Shown here one piece after another: positions 36,910-46,963 of a stretch of 64,000 nt of DNA. Source of the stretch: Brachyspira sp. SAP_772 (lineage in GTDB: Bacteria; Spirochaetota; Brachyspiria; Brachyspirales; Brachyspiraceae); the NCBI RefSeq assembly GCF_009755885.1, contig NZ_VYIX01000001.1, positions 537,218-601,217 on the forward strand, written 5' to 3'. A program made the position numbers and the translations under genes. The notes beneath the pieces were generated by a model. That model was not told the origin of the DNA, searched no databases, and worked only from the letters and a program-made list of their open reading frames with translations. How positions within the stretch are numbered: the stretch's first letter is position 1; every line of letters starts with the position of its first letter.

Positions 36910-38583
36910 ATGCAATTGAATGGTTCAGATATTTTAATTGAAGTTTTAATAGAGGAGGGGGTTGACACTGTATTTGGTTATCCGGGCGGAGCTGCTTTAA
37001 ACATATACGATGCTATTTATAAATATAGAGATAAAATAAAGCATATAATGCCTGTTGATGAGGCAGGTGCTTGTCATGCTGCTGATGGATATGCAAGAGC
37101 CAGCGGAAAAACAGGCGTTGTAATTGCAACAAGCGGACCGGGAGCAACCAACTTAGTAACACCATTAGCTACAGCATATATGGACAGTGTGCCTTTGATT
37201 GCTATTACAGCAAATGTACCTACAAGTTTGATAGGTAAAGATTCTTTCCAAGAGGTTTATATTGCCGGAATAACAATGACCATAACAAAACATAATTTTG
37301 TTGTTAGAGATATTAATGATTTGGCTAATACAATTAGAAAAGCTTTTTATATAGCAAATACTGGAAGAAAGGGACCTGTTTTAATAGATATACCAAAAAA
37401 TATAACTATAGCAGAAACAGAATTTGTAAGCAAACAAAAAATTACTCCAAAACCAGTTCAAATAAGTTCTGAAGATGAAAACACAATAAAAGAAGTAGCA
37501 AAATTAATAAATGAGTCTAAAAAGCCTATTATATATTTTGGGGGCGGAGCTAAAGATTCAAGCGATAAATTAAGAGAGTTTATGATTAACTCTAATATAC
37601 CATCGGTTCATACATTAATGGGGGCTGGTGTATTGGGCTATAATGAAAAATTGAATATTGGCTTACTCGGAATGCATGGCTCTGCTACTGCTAATAAGGT
37701 TATGAATGAAGCTGATTTAATACTTGCTATAGGCACAAGATTTAGCGACAGAGTTGCTTTGAACACTTCCAAATTTGGTGGTGGAGCTAAAAAGGTGCAT
37801 ATAGATATTGACAGAAGTGAGATTAATAAAAACGTTAATGTTGATTATAGTATAATAGGCGATTTGAATGATGTATTAGATAGATTTAATAAACTTGTAA
37901 AAAGAGTGAAAGATGATGAATGGGTAAAATATTTATCTGATTTAATATCAAAAGAAAAAGAGGAAGATATTAAGAGAAACACAAATAAAGACGGCATTTA
38001 TCCTAGTAGAGTTATGAATATAATAGGCGAAAAAACTAAAGATGCTGCTATATATGTTACCGATGTAGGTCAGCATCAGATGTGGGCTGTTCAATATATA
38101 CGCCATACTAAGCCAAGGAGCTTTATAACTAGTGGAGGCTTGGGAACTATGGGATTTGGATATGGTGCTTCTTTAGGTGTTCAGGTTGCTAAGCCAGATA
38201 GAAGAGTAATTCATATAACAGGTGATGGTTCTTTTTATATGAATTTAAATGAAGTGTCTACTGCTGTTGAATATAATTTACCTATTATAAGCATAATACT
38301 TAATAACAGCACATTGGGTATGGTAAGACAATGGCAAACTATATTTTATGAATCTAGATATTCAAGCACTGATATAAATAAAAAAATGGATTATGTGAAA
38401 GTAGCTGAAGGTTTTGGAGCTAAAGGTTTTAGGTGTGAAACTATAAGCGAATTTGAGAGTGCTTTTGAAGAGGCATTAAAATGTAAATGTCCTGTTTGGA
38501 TAGAATGTGTTATAGATAAAGATTTGAGAGTTTTACCTATGATACCAGCAGGCGGAACAGTAGATGATATAATAGTAGATTAA
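36910..38583 (+). CDS. ilvB: acetolactate synthase, large (catalytic) subunit
   Basis: Condenses two pyruvate, or pyruvate and 2-oxobutyrate, in valine, leucine and isoleucine synthesis. The 557-residue protein has the three thiamine-diphosphate enzyme domains: N-terminal VFGYPGGAALNIYDAIYKY with the catalytic Glu in MPVDEAGACHAADGYARASG, a central domain, and a C-terminal cofactor motif GDGSFYMNLNEVSTAVEYNL followed by NN. AGGAG lies seven bases before the ATG; this site is the target of the complementarity described for the leader. It heads ilvB-ilvN-ilvC, with 21 bases to ilvN. Confidence 0.96.
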   Translation: MQLNGSDILIEVLIEEGVDTVFGYPGGAALNIYDAIYKYRDKIKHIMPVDEAGACHAADGYARASGKTGVVIATSGPGATNLVTPLATAYMDSVPLIAITANVPTSLIGKDSFQEVYIAGITMTITKHNFVVRDINDLANTIRKAFYIANTGRKGPVLIDIPKNITIAETEFVSKQKITPKPVQISSEDENTIKEVAKLINESKKPIIYFGGGAKDSSDKLREFMINSNIPSVHTLMGAGVLGYNEKLNIGLLGMHGSATANKVMNEADLILAIGTRFSDRVALNTSKFGGGAKKVHIDIDRSEINKNVNVDYSIIGDLNDVLDRFNKLVKRVKDDEWVKYLSDLISKEKEEDIKRNTNKDGIYPSRVMNIIGEKTKDAAIYVTDVGQHQMWAVQYIRHTKPRSFITSGGLGTMGFGYGASLGVQVAKPDRRVIHITGDGSFYMNLNEVSTAVEYNLPIISIILNNSTLGMVRQWQTIFYESRYSSTDINKKMDYVKVAEGFGAKGFRCETISEFESAFEEALKCKCPVWIECVIDKDLRVLPMIPAGGTVDDIIVD

Positions 38584-38604
38584 AAAATAGTAGGAGCAAA
38601 AAAT

Positions 38605-39132
38605 ATGAATAATAAACAAAGAAGGGTTTTAGTTTTATTTGTAGATAATAGTTCTGGGGTATTAAACAGAATAACTTTATTATTTAGTCAAAAGGGTTTT
38701 AATATAGAAACTATTACTTGTTCTGTAACTTGTGTGCCTAGCATATCAAGAATGACTATAGTTACAGAGGGAGATGATTTACATATTACACAGATTATGA
38801 AGCAAACTTCTAAACTTATAGAGGTTCATTCTGTTCATTTGATAGATCATTGTAATAGTATAATAAGAGATTTATTATTAGTAAAAATAGAAATAGATGA
38901 TTCTAATAAACGCAGAGTTTGCGATATCACTAATGCACATAATGGTCTTATACTTGATATAGGAAGTAGGAGTATGATAGTTGAAATTACAGCTTCTGCT
39001 TCTATAATAGACGGTTATTTAGAGGCTTTAAAAGATTTCAATATATTAGAGCTTTCAAGAACGGGAGTAACATCTATACAGCTGGGCGATGATGTTCCTG
39101 ATATGAATATAATAAACAATTTTGAGTTTTGA
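38605..39132 (+). CDS. ilvN: acetolactate synthase, small (regulatory) subunit
   Basis: The 175-residue ACT-domain protein binds the catalytic subunit and gives feedback inhibition, usually by valine. The ACT domain is at the N-terminus (VLVLFVDNSSGVLNRITLLF, then SQKGFNIETITCSVT), and the C-terminal half resembles the ALS small-subunit C-terminal domain (RDLLLVKIEID, LEALKDFNILELSRTGVTSI). The length matches the IlvH/IlvN long form. It is 21 bases after ilvB and 67 bases before ilvC, within the same operon. Confidence 0.94.
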   Translation: MNNKQRRVLVLFVDNSSGVLNRITLLFSQKGFNIETITCSVTCVPSISRMTIVTEGDDLHITQIMKQTSKLIEVHSVHLIDHCNSIIRDLLLVKIEIDDSNKRRVCDITNAHNGLILDIGSRSMIVEITASASIIDGYLEALKDFNILELSRTGVTSIQLGDDVPDMNIINNFEF

Positions 39133-39172
39133 TAATTTTAAATAATTTATAATAAATATTTTAATAAACTAA

Positions 39173-40195
<1,023 letters not shown>

Positions 40196-40299
40196 TTTTT
40201 ATCTAGACTCAGTGTTATAATTAAATATTTTTATATAGGAGTTTTTGTTTATACAATAAAAAAATTAAAGTTTATCAAAAGTCAGTTTTTTTATAAGAA

Positions 40300-40497
40300 T
40301 ATTTGCAGGGCTTTGCCCCGCACCCCAGTTCTTTTACGACCGAAGGAAGTGCCTGTGGTATTGGTATAAAAGAACCAAAAGAACTGCATTTGATAATAAT
40401 TTAATAAATCATATTATATATAAAAGATAATTTATATTATTTATATATACTATTTTGCACTTTTTGGTTCTTTTTGCTGCGGGAAAAAGAACAAGAA
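40300..40497 (-). repeat. dispersed repeat A, copy 4 (full length, reverse orientation)
   Basis: In reverse orientation it reads GTTCTTTTTCCCGCAGCAAA, AAGAACCAAAAAGTGCAA, an AT spacer, then ATGCAGTTCTTTTGGTTCTT and AACTGGGGTGCGGGGCAAAG CCCTGCAAAT. The loop of the right-hand hairpin carries an insert (ACCACAGGCACTTCCTTCGG) that is also seen, diverged, in the copy near 50.1 kb. It occupies most of the 376-base gap between ilvC and leuA; I see no gene in that gap. Confidence 0.85.
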
Positions 40498-40571
40498 AAA
40501 ATAAACAATTTTTATACAAACAATAAAAATATTTAATTATACAATGGTTATTTTATAAAAAGGTTTTAACA

Positions 40572-42068
40572 ATGAGAAAGATTAAAATTTTTGATACTAC
40601 TTTAAGAGATGGAGAGCAGTCTCCCGGTTGTACTATGAATTTGGCTGAAAAATTAGAGATGGCAGCTGAATTAGATAAATTAGGCGTTGATATAATAGAA
40701 GCAGGTTTTGCTATATGTTCTGATGATGATTTCAATGCTATAAGAGAAGTAAGCAAGGTTGTAGAAAATGCTAAATTGGCTAGTTTGGCAAGATGCAACA
40801 AAAAAGATATAGACAGAGCTTATGAATCTCTTGCTGAGGCAAAACACCCTATGCTTCATACATTTATAGCTACAAGTGATATACACTTAAAGCATAAATT
40901 AGAGATGACCAGAGAGCAAGTATTAGAAACTATAAAAGAATCTGTTTCTTATGCTAAAACCAAATTTGAGTTTATAGAGTTTTCTGCTGAAGATGCATCA
41001 AGAAGCGATAGAGAGTTTTTAGCTAAGGCTTATTCTGTTGCTATAGAAAACGGTGCTACTACTATAAATGTTCCTGATACTGTTGGATATACTACTCCTC
41101 TTGAAATGGCTGACTTAATAAAATATTTAAAAGAGAATGTTAAGGGCATAGAGAATGTTGATATATCTGTGCATTGTCATGATGATTTAGGACTTGGTAC
41201 TGCTAATTCTTTGTCTGCAGTGTTGGCTGGTGCTACTCAGGTAGAATGTACTATTAACGGTATAGGTGAGCGTGCTGGTAATGCTAGTTTAGAAGAGATT
41301 GTAATGGGCATAAAAACAAGAAAAGATTTTTATAATGCATACACTGATATTAACACTAAACGCATTTATAAAGTGTCAAAATTATTATCTACAATTTCTG
41401 GTATGGTGGTTGCTCCTAATAAGGCTATAGTGGGTGCTAATGCTTTTGCACATGAGGCTGGTATTCACCAACATGGTGTATTAAAAGAACGTTCTACTTA
41501 TGAGATTATGAATGTTGAAGATATAGGAATACCTCAAAATAAAATGGTATTAGGTAAACATTCTGGTAAACATGCTTTTAAAGATAGAATTGAATCTTTG
41601 GGTTATGACATTGATGATAAAGCTTTAGAAGATAAGTTTGTAGAGTTTAAAGCTTTGGCAGACAAGAAAAAAGTAGTTACAGATTCTGACATTGAAGCAT
41701 TATTGATAGGAAACACAAATATAGAAAACCCTACATACACATTAAAAAGCTTTATGGTTAATGACAGTGATTCAATATCTTCTTTTGCTTCTGTATCTAT
41801 AATTGACAATAAAGACAATGTTGTTGAGGCTATAGGTAAAGGAAACGGACCTATTGATGCGGCATTTGGAGCTATTGACTCTGTAACATCAAATAGAGCT
41901 AAATTGGTTACATATACTATTAATGCTATTACTGAAGGCGAAGATGCTTTGGGAGAGGTTATTGTAAGACTTGCTTCTGATGACAAAACAGTTATTGGAA
42001 GAGCTGTAAGTACTGATATTATACAGGCAAGTTTGATGGCTTATATTAATGGTTTGAATAAATTATAA
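40572..42068 (+). CDS. leuA: 2-isopropylmalate synthase
   Basis: First step of leucine synthesis: acetyl-CoA plus 2-oxoisovalerate. The 498-residue length is that of the standard enzyme with a C-terminal allosteric domain for leucine feedback. The catalytic TIM barrel has FDTTLRDGEQSPGCTM near the N-terminus, the metal-binding His pair in ISVHCHDDLGLGTANSL, and NGIGERAGNASLEE. The linker AHEAGIHQHGVLKERSTYEI is also typical. Homocitrate or citramalate synthases are relatives, but the adjacent leuC-leuD-leuB genes support leuA. A terminator follows, so leuA can be a transcript end. Confidence 0.93.
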   Translation: MRKIKIFDTTLRDGEQSPGCTMNLAEKLEMAAELDKLGVDIIEAGFAICSDDDFNAIREVSKVVENAKLASLARCNKKDIDRAYESLAEAKHPMLHTFIATSDIHLKHKLEMTREQVLETIKESVSYAKTKFEFIEFSAEDASRSDREFLAKAYSVAIENGATTINVPDTVGYTTPLEMADLIKYLKENVKGIENVDISVHCHDDLGLGTANSLSAVLAGATQVECTINGIGERAGNASLEEIVMGIKTRKDFYNAYTDINTKRIYKVSKLLSTISGMVVAPNKAIVGANAFAHEAGIHQHGVLKERSTYEIMNVEDIGIPQNKMVLGKHSGKHAFKDRIESLGYDIDDKALEDKFVEFKALADKKKVVTDSDIEALLIGNTNIENPTYTLKSFMVNDSDSISSFASVSIIDNKDNVVEAIGKGNGPIDAAFGAIDSVTSNRAKLVTYTINAITEGEDALGEVIVRLASDDKTVIGRAVSTDIIQASLMAYINGLNKL

Positions 42069-42077
42069 TTTTTATAT

Positions 42078-42119
42078 AGGGCTTATGCAATTTTTAATAG
42101 ATTGTAAAAGCCCTTTTTA
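42078..42119 (+). terminator. intrinsic terminator after leuA
   Basis: AGGGCTT-GCAAT pairs with ATTGT-AAGCCCT, followed by TTTTTATATG. It separates leuA from leuC transcriptionally, at least in part. Confidence 0.75.
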
Positions 42120-42171
42120 TATGATATATTAATTATAATATATTTTAAAAATGTATTGTAAAGTTTAAGTT

Positions 42172-42248
42172 TTAGCTAAAAATGCAGCCTTTTTGCTTCT
42201 TTGCGGCAGCAAAAGAAGTGGGGTGCGGGGCAAAGCCCTGCAAATAAT
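42172..42248 (+). repeat. dispersed repeat A, copy 5 (right half only)
   Basis: AAAATGCAGCCTTTTTGCTT, then the hairpin CTTCTTTGCGGCAGCAAAAG and GTGGGGTGCGGGGCAAAGCC CTGCAAATAA. The left block and spacer are missing. It lies just before leuC. Confidence 0.8.
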
Positions 42249-42289
42249 AAAAAATAATTTTTAGTATAAATTAATTTAAGGATATGAAC

Positions 42290-43537
42290 ATGACTATCAC
42301 ACAAAAGATTTTAGCTGCACATGCTGGAGTTGATAAGGTTGAAGCAGGTGAGCTTATAATGGTTAAAACCGATTTAGTTTTAGGCAATGACATAACAAGC
42401 CCTGTTGCTATAAATGAATTTGAGAAATACGGTTTTAATAAAGTTTTTGACAAAGAAAAAATAGCTTTGGTTATGGACCATTTTGCTCCAAACAAAGATA
42501 TTAAAGCTGCAGAGCAGTGCAAACAATGCAGAGATTTTGCTAATAAGCATGATATTACTCATTATTATGATGTGGGTGATATGGGTGTTGAGCATGCACT
42601 TTTACCAGAAAAGGGTTTAGTTGCTCCCGGTGAAGTTATAATTGGTGCTGATTCTCATACTTGTACTTATGGGGCTTTTGGTGCTTTTTCTACTGGTGTT
42701 GGAAGCACTGATATGGCTGCTGCTATGGCTACTGGAAAGGTTTGGTTTAAGGTGCCTTCTGCTATTAAGTTTAATCTTAAAGGAAAGTTAAAGCCAAATG
42801 TATCTGGAAAAGATGTTATACTTCATATTATAGGTATGATAGGCGTTGATGGAGCATTATACAAATCTATGGAGTTTAGGGGAGAGGGTGTTTCATCTCT
42901 TACTATGGACGATAGGGCTTGTATTTCTAATATGGCTATTGAGGCAGGTGCAAAAAACGGAATATTTGAAGTTGATGACAAAACTATAGAATTTTTAAAA
43001 GACATAGTAAAAAGAGATTATACTATTTTTAAAGCTGATGATGATGCAGTTTATGAAAAAGAGTATGATATTGATTTATCTGCAATTGAGCCTACAGTTG
43101 CTTGTCCTCATTTACCAGAAAATACAAAAGAAGCTAAAGAATTAAAAGACATAAAAGTTGATCAGGTTGTTATAGGCTCTTGCACAAATGGAAGATTATC
43201 TGACATGGCTATTGCTGCAAATATTTTAAAAGGCAAAAAAGTAGCTAAGAATGTAAGATGCATAATTATTCCTGCTACACAAAAAGTTTATAAAGAGTGC
43301 ATAAAATTAGGTTATATGGATATATTTATTGACGCTGGTTGTGCGGTATCAACTCCTACATGCGGACCTTGTTTGGGCGGATATATGGGAATACTTGCAC
43401 ATGATGAGGTTGCTGTTACTACAACTAATAGAAACTTTGTTGGAAGAATGGGGGATAAAACTTCAAAAGTATATTTGGCTAGTCCTGCTACAGCAGCATA
43501 CAGTGCTTTGACAGGATACATAACAGAGCCTAAGTAA
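42290..43537 (+). CDS. leuC: 3-isopropylmalate dehydratase, large subunit
   Basis: With LeuD it isomerises 2- to 3-isopropylmalate using a [4Fe-4S] cluster. I choose ATG 42290, because AAGG is then seven bases upstream; the ATG two codons earlier is too close to it. The 415-residue protein belongs to the shorter aconitase-superfamily type found in archaea and many anaerobes. Cluster cysteines are visible in [13 protein letters not shown] and in [34 protein letters not shown] is also conserved. A terminator and half an A repeat precede it, and a left half of an A repeat follows. Confidence 0.94.
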   Translation: MTITQKILAAHAGVDKVEAGELIMVKTDLVLGNDITSPVAINEFEKYGFNKVFDKEKIALVMDHFAPNKDIKAAEQCKQCRDFANKHDITHYYDVGDMGVEHALLPEKGLVAPGEVIIGADSHTCTYGAFGAFSTGVGSTDMAAAMATGKVWFKVPSAIKFNLKGKLKPNVSGKDVILHIIGMIGVDGALYKSMEFRGEGVSSLTMDDRACISNMAIEAGAKNGIFEVDDKTIEFLKDIVKRDYTIFKADDDAVYEKEYDIDLSAIEPTVACPHLPENTKEAKELKDIKVDQVVIGSCTNGRLSDMAIAANILKGKKVAKNVRCIIIPATQKVYKECIKLGYMDIFIDAGCAVSTPTCGPCLGGYMGILAHDEVAVTTTNRNFVGRMGDKTSKVYLASPATAAYSALTGYITEPK

Positions 43538-43555
43538 AAAATTAAATTTGTAAAT

Positions 43556-43602
43556 TTTGTTGTTCTTTTTCCCGCCGCAAAAAGAACCAAAAAGTGCAAA
43601 TT
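43556..43602 (+). repeat. dispersed repeat A, copy 6 (left half only)
   Basis: TGTTGTTCTTTTTCCCGCCG followed by CAAAAAGAACCAAAAAGTGC AAA is the left block alone. With the right half at 42172 it brackets leuC. The rest of the 215-base gap to leuD holds nothing I can identify. Confidence 0.75.
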
Positions 43603-43752
43603 AAGTTATACTAATTATATAGTATTTAATTTGATATAAGTATACTTAGCAAATCTATGTTTGTACTTCAAAAGAATAGTAGAATTACAAAACATGTATA
43701 GCGGTGGACAGGACCATAGATAAAAAATAATTACTTTATTATAGGAGATAAT

Positions 43753-44235
43753 ATGAAAGCTAAAGGTTTCGTTCATAAATATGGGGATAATGTTGATACT
43801 GATGTTATTATTCCTGCAAGATATTTAAATACTGCTAATCATAAAGAGTTAGCTTCCCACTGTATGGAAGATATTGATAAAGATTTTGTAGGCAAGGTTA
43901 AAGCAGGTGATATAATGGTGGGAGGAGAGAATTTTGGATGCGGTTCTTCAAGAGAGCATGCTCCTATTGCCATTAAAGAATCTGGTATATCTTGCGTTAT
44001 AGCTTCATCTTTTGCTAGAATATTTTATAGAAACTCTATTAACATAGGGCTTGCTATATTAGAATGCGATGAGGCTAGCAAAAAAATAAATGCAGGGGAT
44101 GAAGTTGAAGTTGATTTTGACAGCGGCATTATTACAAACATTACAAAAAATGAAAGCTACAAGGCAGAGCCTTTTCCAGAGTTTATAAAAAATATCATTA
44201 ACTCTAATGGGCTTTTAAACTCTTTAAAAAATTAA
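43753..44235 (+). CDS. leuD: 3-isopropylmalate dehydratase, small subunit
   Basis: The 160-residue swivel-domain partner of LeuC. The signature regions are [17 protein letters not shown] near the N-terminus and [20 protein letters not shown], followed by [17 protein letters not shown]. The length fits the short LeuD that pairs with the 415-residue type of LeuC. AGGAGAT lies upstream of the ATG, and leuB begins 18 bases after the stop, so leuD and leuB form a tight pair. Confidence 0.95.
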   Translation: MKAKGFVHKYGDNVDTDVIIPARYLNTANHKELASHCMEDIDKDFVGKVKAGDIMVGGENFGCGSSREHAPIAIKESGISCVIASSFARIFYRNSINIGLAILECDEASKKINAGDEVEVDFDSGIITNITKNESYKAEPFPEFIKNIINSNGLLNSLKN

Positions 44236-44253
44236 TTTAAGGGATAATTATTT

Positions 44254-45342
44254 ATGGAAAAAAATATTGTTGTTATTGAAGGGGATGGTGTTGGTCCTGA
44301 AATTATTTCTAAGGCTATTGATATATTAAAACAAATAGAGCAAAAATATTCTCATAAATTCAATTTAGAATATGTTGATATGGGGGGAGCTTCTATAGAT
44401 AAATATGGAGTTCCTTTAACTGATGAAAATTTAGAAAAATGCAAATCTTCTGATTCTGTGCTTTTGGGTGCTGTTGGCGGTCCTAAATGGGACAATGTGC
44501 TTCCTGAGAATAGACCAGAGAAGGGGCTTCTTAAATTAAGAAAAGGTATGGGGCTTTATGCTAATATTAGACCTATAAAAATGCTTAAATCATTAGAATA
44601 TGCTTCACCTCTAAAAGAGATTATCACTAAAAATGATATAGATTTTGTTATAGTAAGAGAGCTTACAGGAGGAGTGTATTTTGGAGAGCATAAATTTGAA
44701 AACACTAATAACACAAAAAAAGCAACAGACATTATGCCTTATGATGAAAACGAAATAAAAAGAATAGGTAAGGTTGCTTTTGAGATGGCTAGAAAACTAA
44801 AAAAGCCTTTAACTTCTGTTGATAAAGCTAATGTACTTCATACTTCTAAGTTGTGGCGTGAGGTTATGAATAATTTATCAAAAGAGTATAGCGACATTAA
44901 ATATAATGATATGTATGTAGACAATGCTGCTATGCAGATTATTGCTAATCCTTCTCAGTTCGGTATTATAGTTACAGAAAACATGTTTGGCGATATTCTC
45001 TCTGATGAGGCTAGCGTTATAACTGGTTCTATTGGTATGGCTCCTTCTGCAAGTCTTGCTGATAGTACTCTTGGATTATATGAGCCTATTCATGGTTCTG
45101 CTCCTGATATTGCAGGTAAAGATTTGGTTAATCCTATTGGTACTATACTTTCTCTTGCTATGATGTTTAGACATTCTTTTAATTTAGATAAAGAAGCAGA
45201 TAATATAGAGAAAGCTGTTTATAAAACTATAGAAGAGGGTTATAGAACTATAGATATTATGCCTAAAGATAAAAATATATATAATTTATACAAATTAGTA
45301 AAATGTTCTGAAATGGCAGATATTATTGTATCTAATATATAA
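44254..45342 (+). CDS. leuB: 3-isopropylmalate dehydrogenase
   Basis: Oxidises and decarboxylates 3-isopropylmalate with NAD+, the third leucine-specific step. The 362-residue protein has the family pattern: VIEGDGVGPEIISKAIDIL, LLGAVGGPKWDN, the substrate-binding arginine loop IRPIK and VIVRELTGGVYFGE, VDKANVLHTSKLWREV, the metal-site aspartates in FGDILSDEASVITGSIGM, and YEPIHGSAPDIAGKDLVNPI. The Arg/Leu pattern near residue 95 (GLLKLRKGMGLYANIRP) is that of IPMDH rather than isocitrate dehydrogenase. It is the last gene of the cluster. Confidence 0.96.
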   Translation: MEKNIVVIEGDGVGPEIISKAIDILKQIEQKYSHKFNLEYVDMGGASIDKYGVPLTDENLEKCKSSDSVLLGAVGGPKWDNVLPENRPEKGLLKLRKGMGLYANIRPIKMLKSLEYASPLKEIITKNDIDFVIVRELTGGVYFGEHKFENTNNTKKATDIMPYDENEIKRIGKVAFEMARKLKKPLTSVDKANVLHTSKLWREVMNNLSKEYSDIKYNDMYVDNAAMQIIANPSQFGIIVTENMFGDILSDEASVITGSIGMAPSASLADSTLGLYEPIHGSAPDIAGKDLVNPIGTILSLAMMFRHSFNLDKEADNIEKAVYKTIEEGYRTIDIMPKDKNIYNLYKLVKCSEMADIIVSNI

Positions 45343-45419
45343 AAAATTAATAGTTAAATAATTATTTGTATTATAGTTCATATTTACTTGATTATGATAA
45401 TATAATTATGTAATTTAAC

Positions 45420-45447
45420 TTGACAATTTAATTTTAATGTACATAAT
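45420..45447 (+). promoter_or_regulatory. possible sigma-70 promoter
   Basis: TTGACA (45420-45425), a 16-base spacer and CATAAT (45442-45447), 34 bases before the GTG start of the coiled-coil gene. Confidence 0.45.
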
Positions 45448-45480
45448 TATATTATATAGAAAAAATTAGGATTTGTATAA

Positions 45481-45717
45481 GTGGAATATAATGATAAAGA
45501 AACTATTCTAGAATTGCAGGAAGATAATAAACTTCTCTCTTCTAAGATAGACATCTATAAAGAAGAGATAAATGAATTAAAACAAAAACTAGAATATGCA
45601 CAGAAGTTTTTTGTTTTGTATGAAAACATTATGGAACAATCTAGAAGCGAAACTAAAGACCTTACTAATAAAGTAAAAGAATTAGAAGCTGAAATTAAAA
45701 GATTAAAAAATGCTTAA
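45481..45717 (+). CDS. small coiled-coil protein
   Basis: The 78-residue frame starts at GTG 45481 with AGGA nine bases upstream. Nearly the whole length is predicted heptad coiled coil (LELQEDNKLLSSKIDIYKEE, then VKELEAEIKRLKN), with no cysteines and no membrane segment. It resembles small ZapB-like or septation-type coiled coils in outline only. It overlaps the start of the PgeF-like gene by eight bases, so the two are translationally coupled. Confidence 0.6.
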   Translation: MEYNDKETILELQEDNKLLSSKIDIYKEEINELKQKLEYAQKFFVLYENIMEQSRSETKDLTNKVKELEAEIKRLKNA

Positions 45718-46426
45718 TATTATTTATCCTTTGAAAAATAATAATAATAAAATATATATAGCTGTGCTTCCTAAAGAAAAAGATATTAATGCTAAAGATG
45801 TAACGATTGAATATAGAAGAAAAAGAGAAGATGATTTTTTTCAATATATTAATCTTGATATAAATAAATCCATTTTTATGCATCAGGTTCATCAAGTAAA
45901 TATAGTAAAAATAGATGAAAATAATATAGCTTCATTTGGAGGAAGGGAGAAAGTTGTAGAAAATACTGATGCTTTGATAACAAATCTTAAGAATGTACCT
46001 TTAGTTGTTCAAACTGCTGACTGTGCCCCTGTTATTATATATTGCAGCAAGACAAAATCAATGGCAGCTATTCACTCTAGTTGGAAAGGAACGCGTGATA
46101 AGATAGTACCTAAAACTATTGAGTTAATGATAAAAGAATATAATGCTGAGCCTTCAGAAATGTATGTTTATATTGCTCCTTACATAGCTTTAAAAGATTA
46201 TGAGGTAGGTGATGAAGTAGCAGTTCATTTCAAAAATAAGGTTATGATTAATAATAGATGGCATTTTGATAATGGGCTTGAGATAAGAGAGCAAATGCTT
46301 AATTTAGGGGTTTTAGAAGATAATATAGAAATTTCTCAGTTTAATACTTATGATAAAGAGTTTTACTCATACAGACGAGATGGTGTTCAAGTTGGAAGAA
46401 TACTTACTCTTGGGGTATTGTTATAA
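45710..46426 (+). CDS. laccase-domain protein, peptidoglycan editing factor PgeF/YfiH-like
   Basis: A 238-residue protein of the former DUF152 family, which includes purine-nucleoside-active enzymes and the peptidoglycan editing factor of E. coli. The metal-site signatures are present: MHQVHQVNIVK, VVQTADCAPVIIYC, and AAIHSSWKGTRDKIVPKTIE. The C-terminus (FNTYDKEFYSYRRDGVQVGR) is also characteristic. It starts inside the end of the coiled-coil gene and shares its transcript. The 537 bases downstream contain no gene, only repeat family B. Confidence 0.88.
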   Translation: MLNIIYPLKNNNNKIYIAVLPKEKDINAKDVTIEYRRKREDDFFQYINLDINKSIFMHQVHQVNIVKIDENNIASFGGREKVVENTDALITNLKNVPLVVQTADCAPVIIYCSKTKSMAAIHSSWKGTRDKIVPKTIELMIKEYNAEPSEMYVYIAPYIALKDYEVGDEVAVHFKNKVMINNRWHFDNGLEIREQMLNLGVLEDNIEISQFNTYDKEFYSYRRDGVQVGRILTLGVLL

Positions 46427-46445
46427 TTTTATTTTTTTATTTTAA

Positions 46446-46650
46446 CCGCACGCTAAATAGATTTTATAACTTATATCAATTTCTATTTTTTAATTTATTC
46501 TATTTATAAAATATTGTTAACCGTGCGGCAAATTTAGCATTTAATCTAATATAAACTTGGGCGGGCATGCTTTTTCTTTTTTAGTATTAAAAAAATAAAA
46601 AACTATATTTACTAAATTAAGCAAAATATGTAAAAGGGCGGGGTATGTAA
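46446..46650. repeat. dispersed repeat B, copy 2 with right-hand extension
   Basis: Arms CCGCACG (46446-46452) and CGTGCGG (46522-46528), each preceded by TTAA. To the right come ACTTGGGCGGGCATGC and AGGGCGGGGTATGTAA, in the same order and similar spacing as at 26410-26610. A CTCCCCACCCTCAATA stretch (about 46670) and TTCCCACCCTAGAG (about 46749) follow in the same gap. Confidence 0.75.
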
Positions 46651-46788
46651 AAAAAATTTTATTCTCACTCCCCACCCTCAATATTTTATGCTTGTTTTTT
46701 TAAATTATAATTTTATTTATTTTAATAACTTTTATCTGAATTCATAGCTTCCCACCCTAGAGTTTTTTTAAATTTAAAGTTTTATTAA

Positions 46789-46870
46789 CCGCACGATGAA
46801 CTTTTTATATAAAAATAAATATTTTAATTATAGCAATTTTTATTATATAAGAAATCAGCTAACCGTGCGG
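46789..46870. repeat. dispersed repeat B, copy 3
   Basis: CCGCACG (46789-46795) and CGTGCGG (46864-46870) with an AT-rich interior, again each preceded by TTAA. It lies just upstream of the promoter of the thioesterase gene. Confidence 0.7.
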
Positions 46871-46897
46871 CTGTATGAAATTGAAAGTCTAATTGCT

Positions 46898-46925
46898 TTG
46901 ACAATTATTATTTTAGTATTATAAT
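46898..46925 (+). promoter_or_regulatory. sigma-70 promoter of the acyl-ACP thioesterase gene
   Basis: TTGACA (46898-46903), a 16-base spacer and TATAAT (46920-46925), 38 bases before the start codon. Confidence 0.7.
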
Positions 46926-46963
46926 ATTTGAAATTATTTTAATTAAAAAAGGTTTTATTATTT

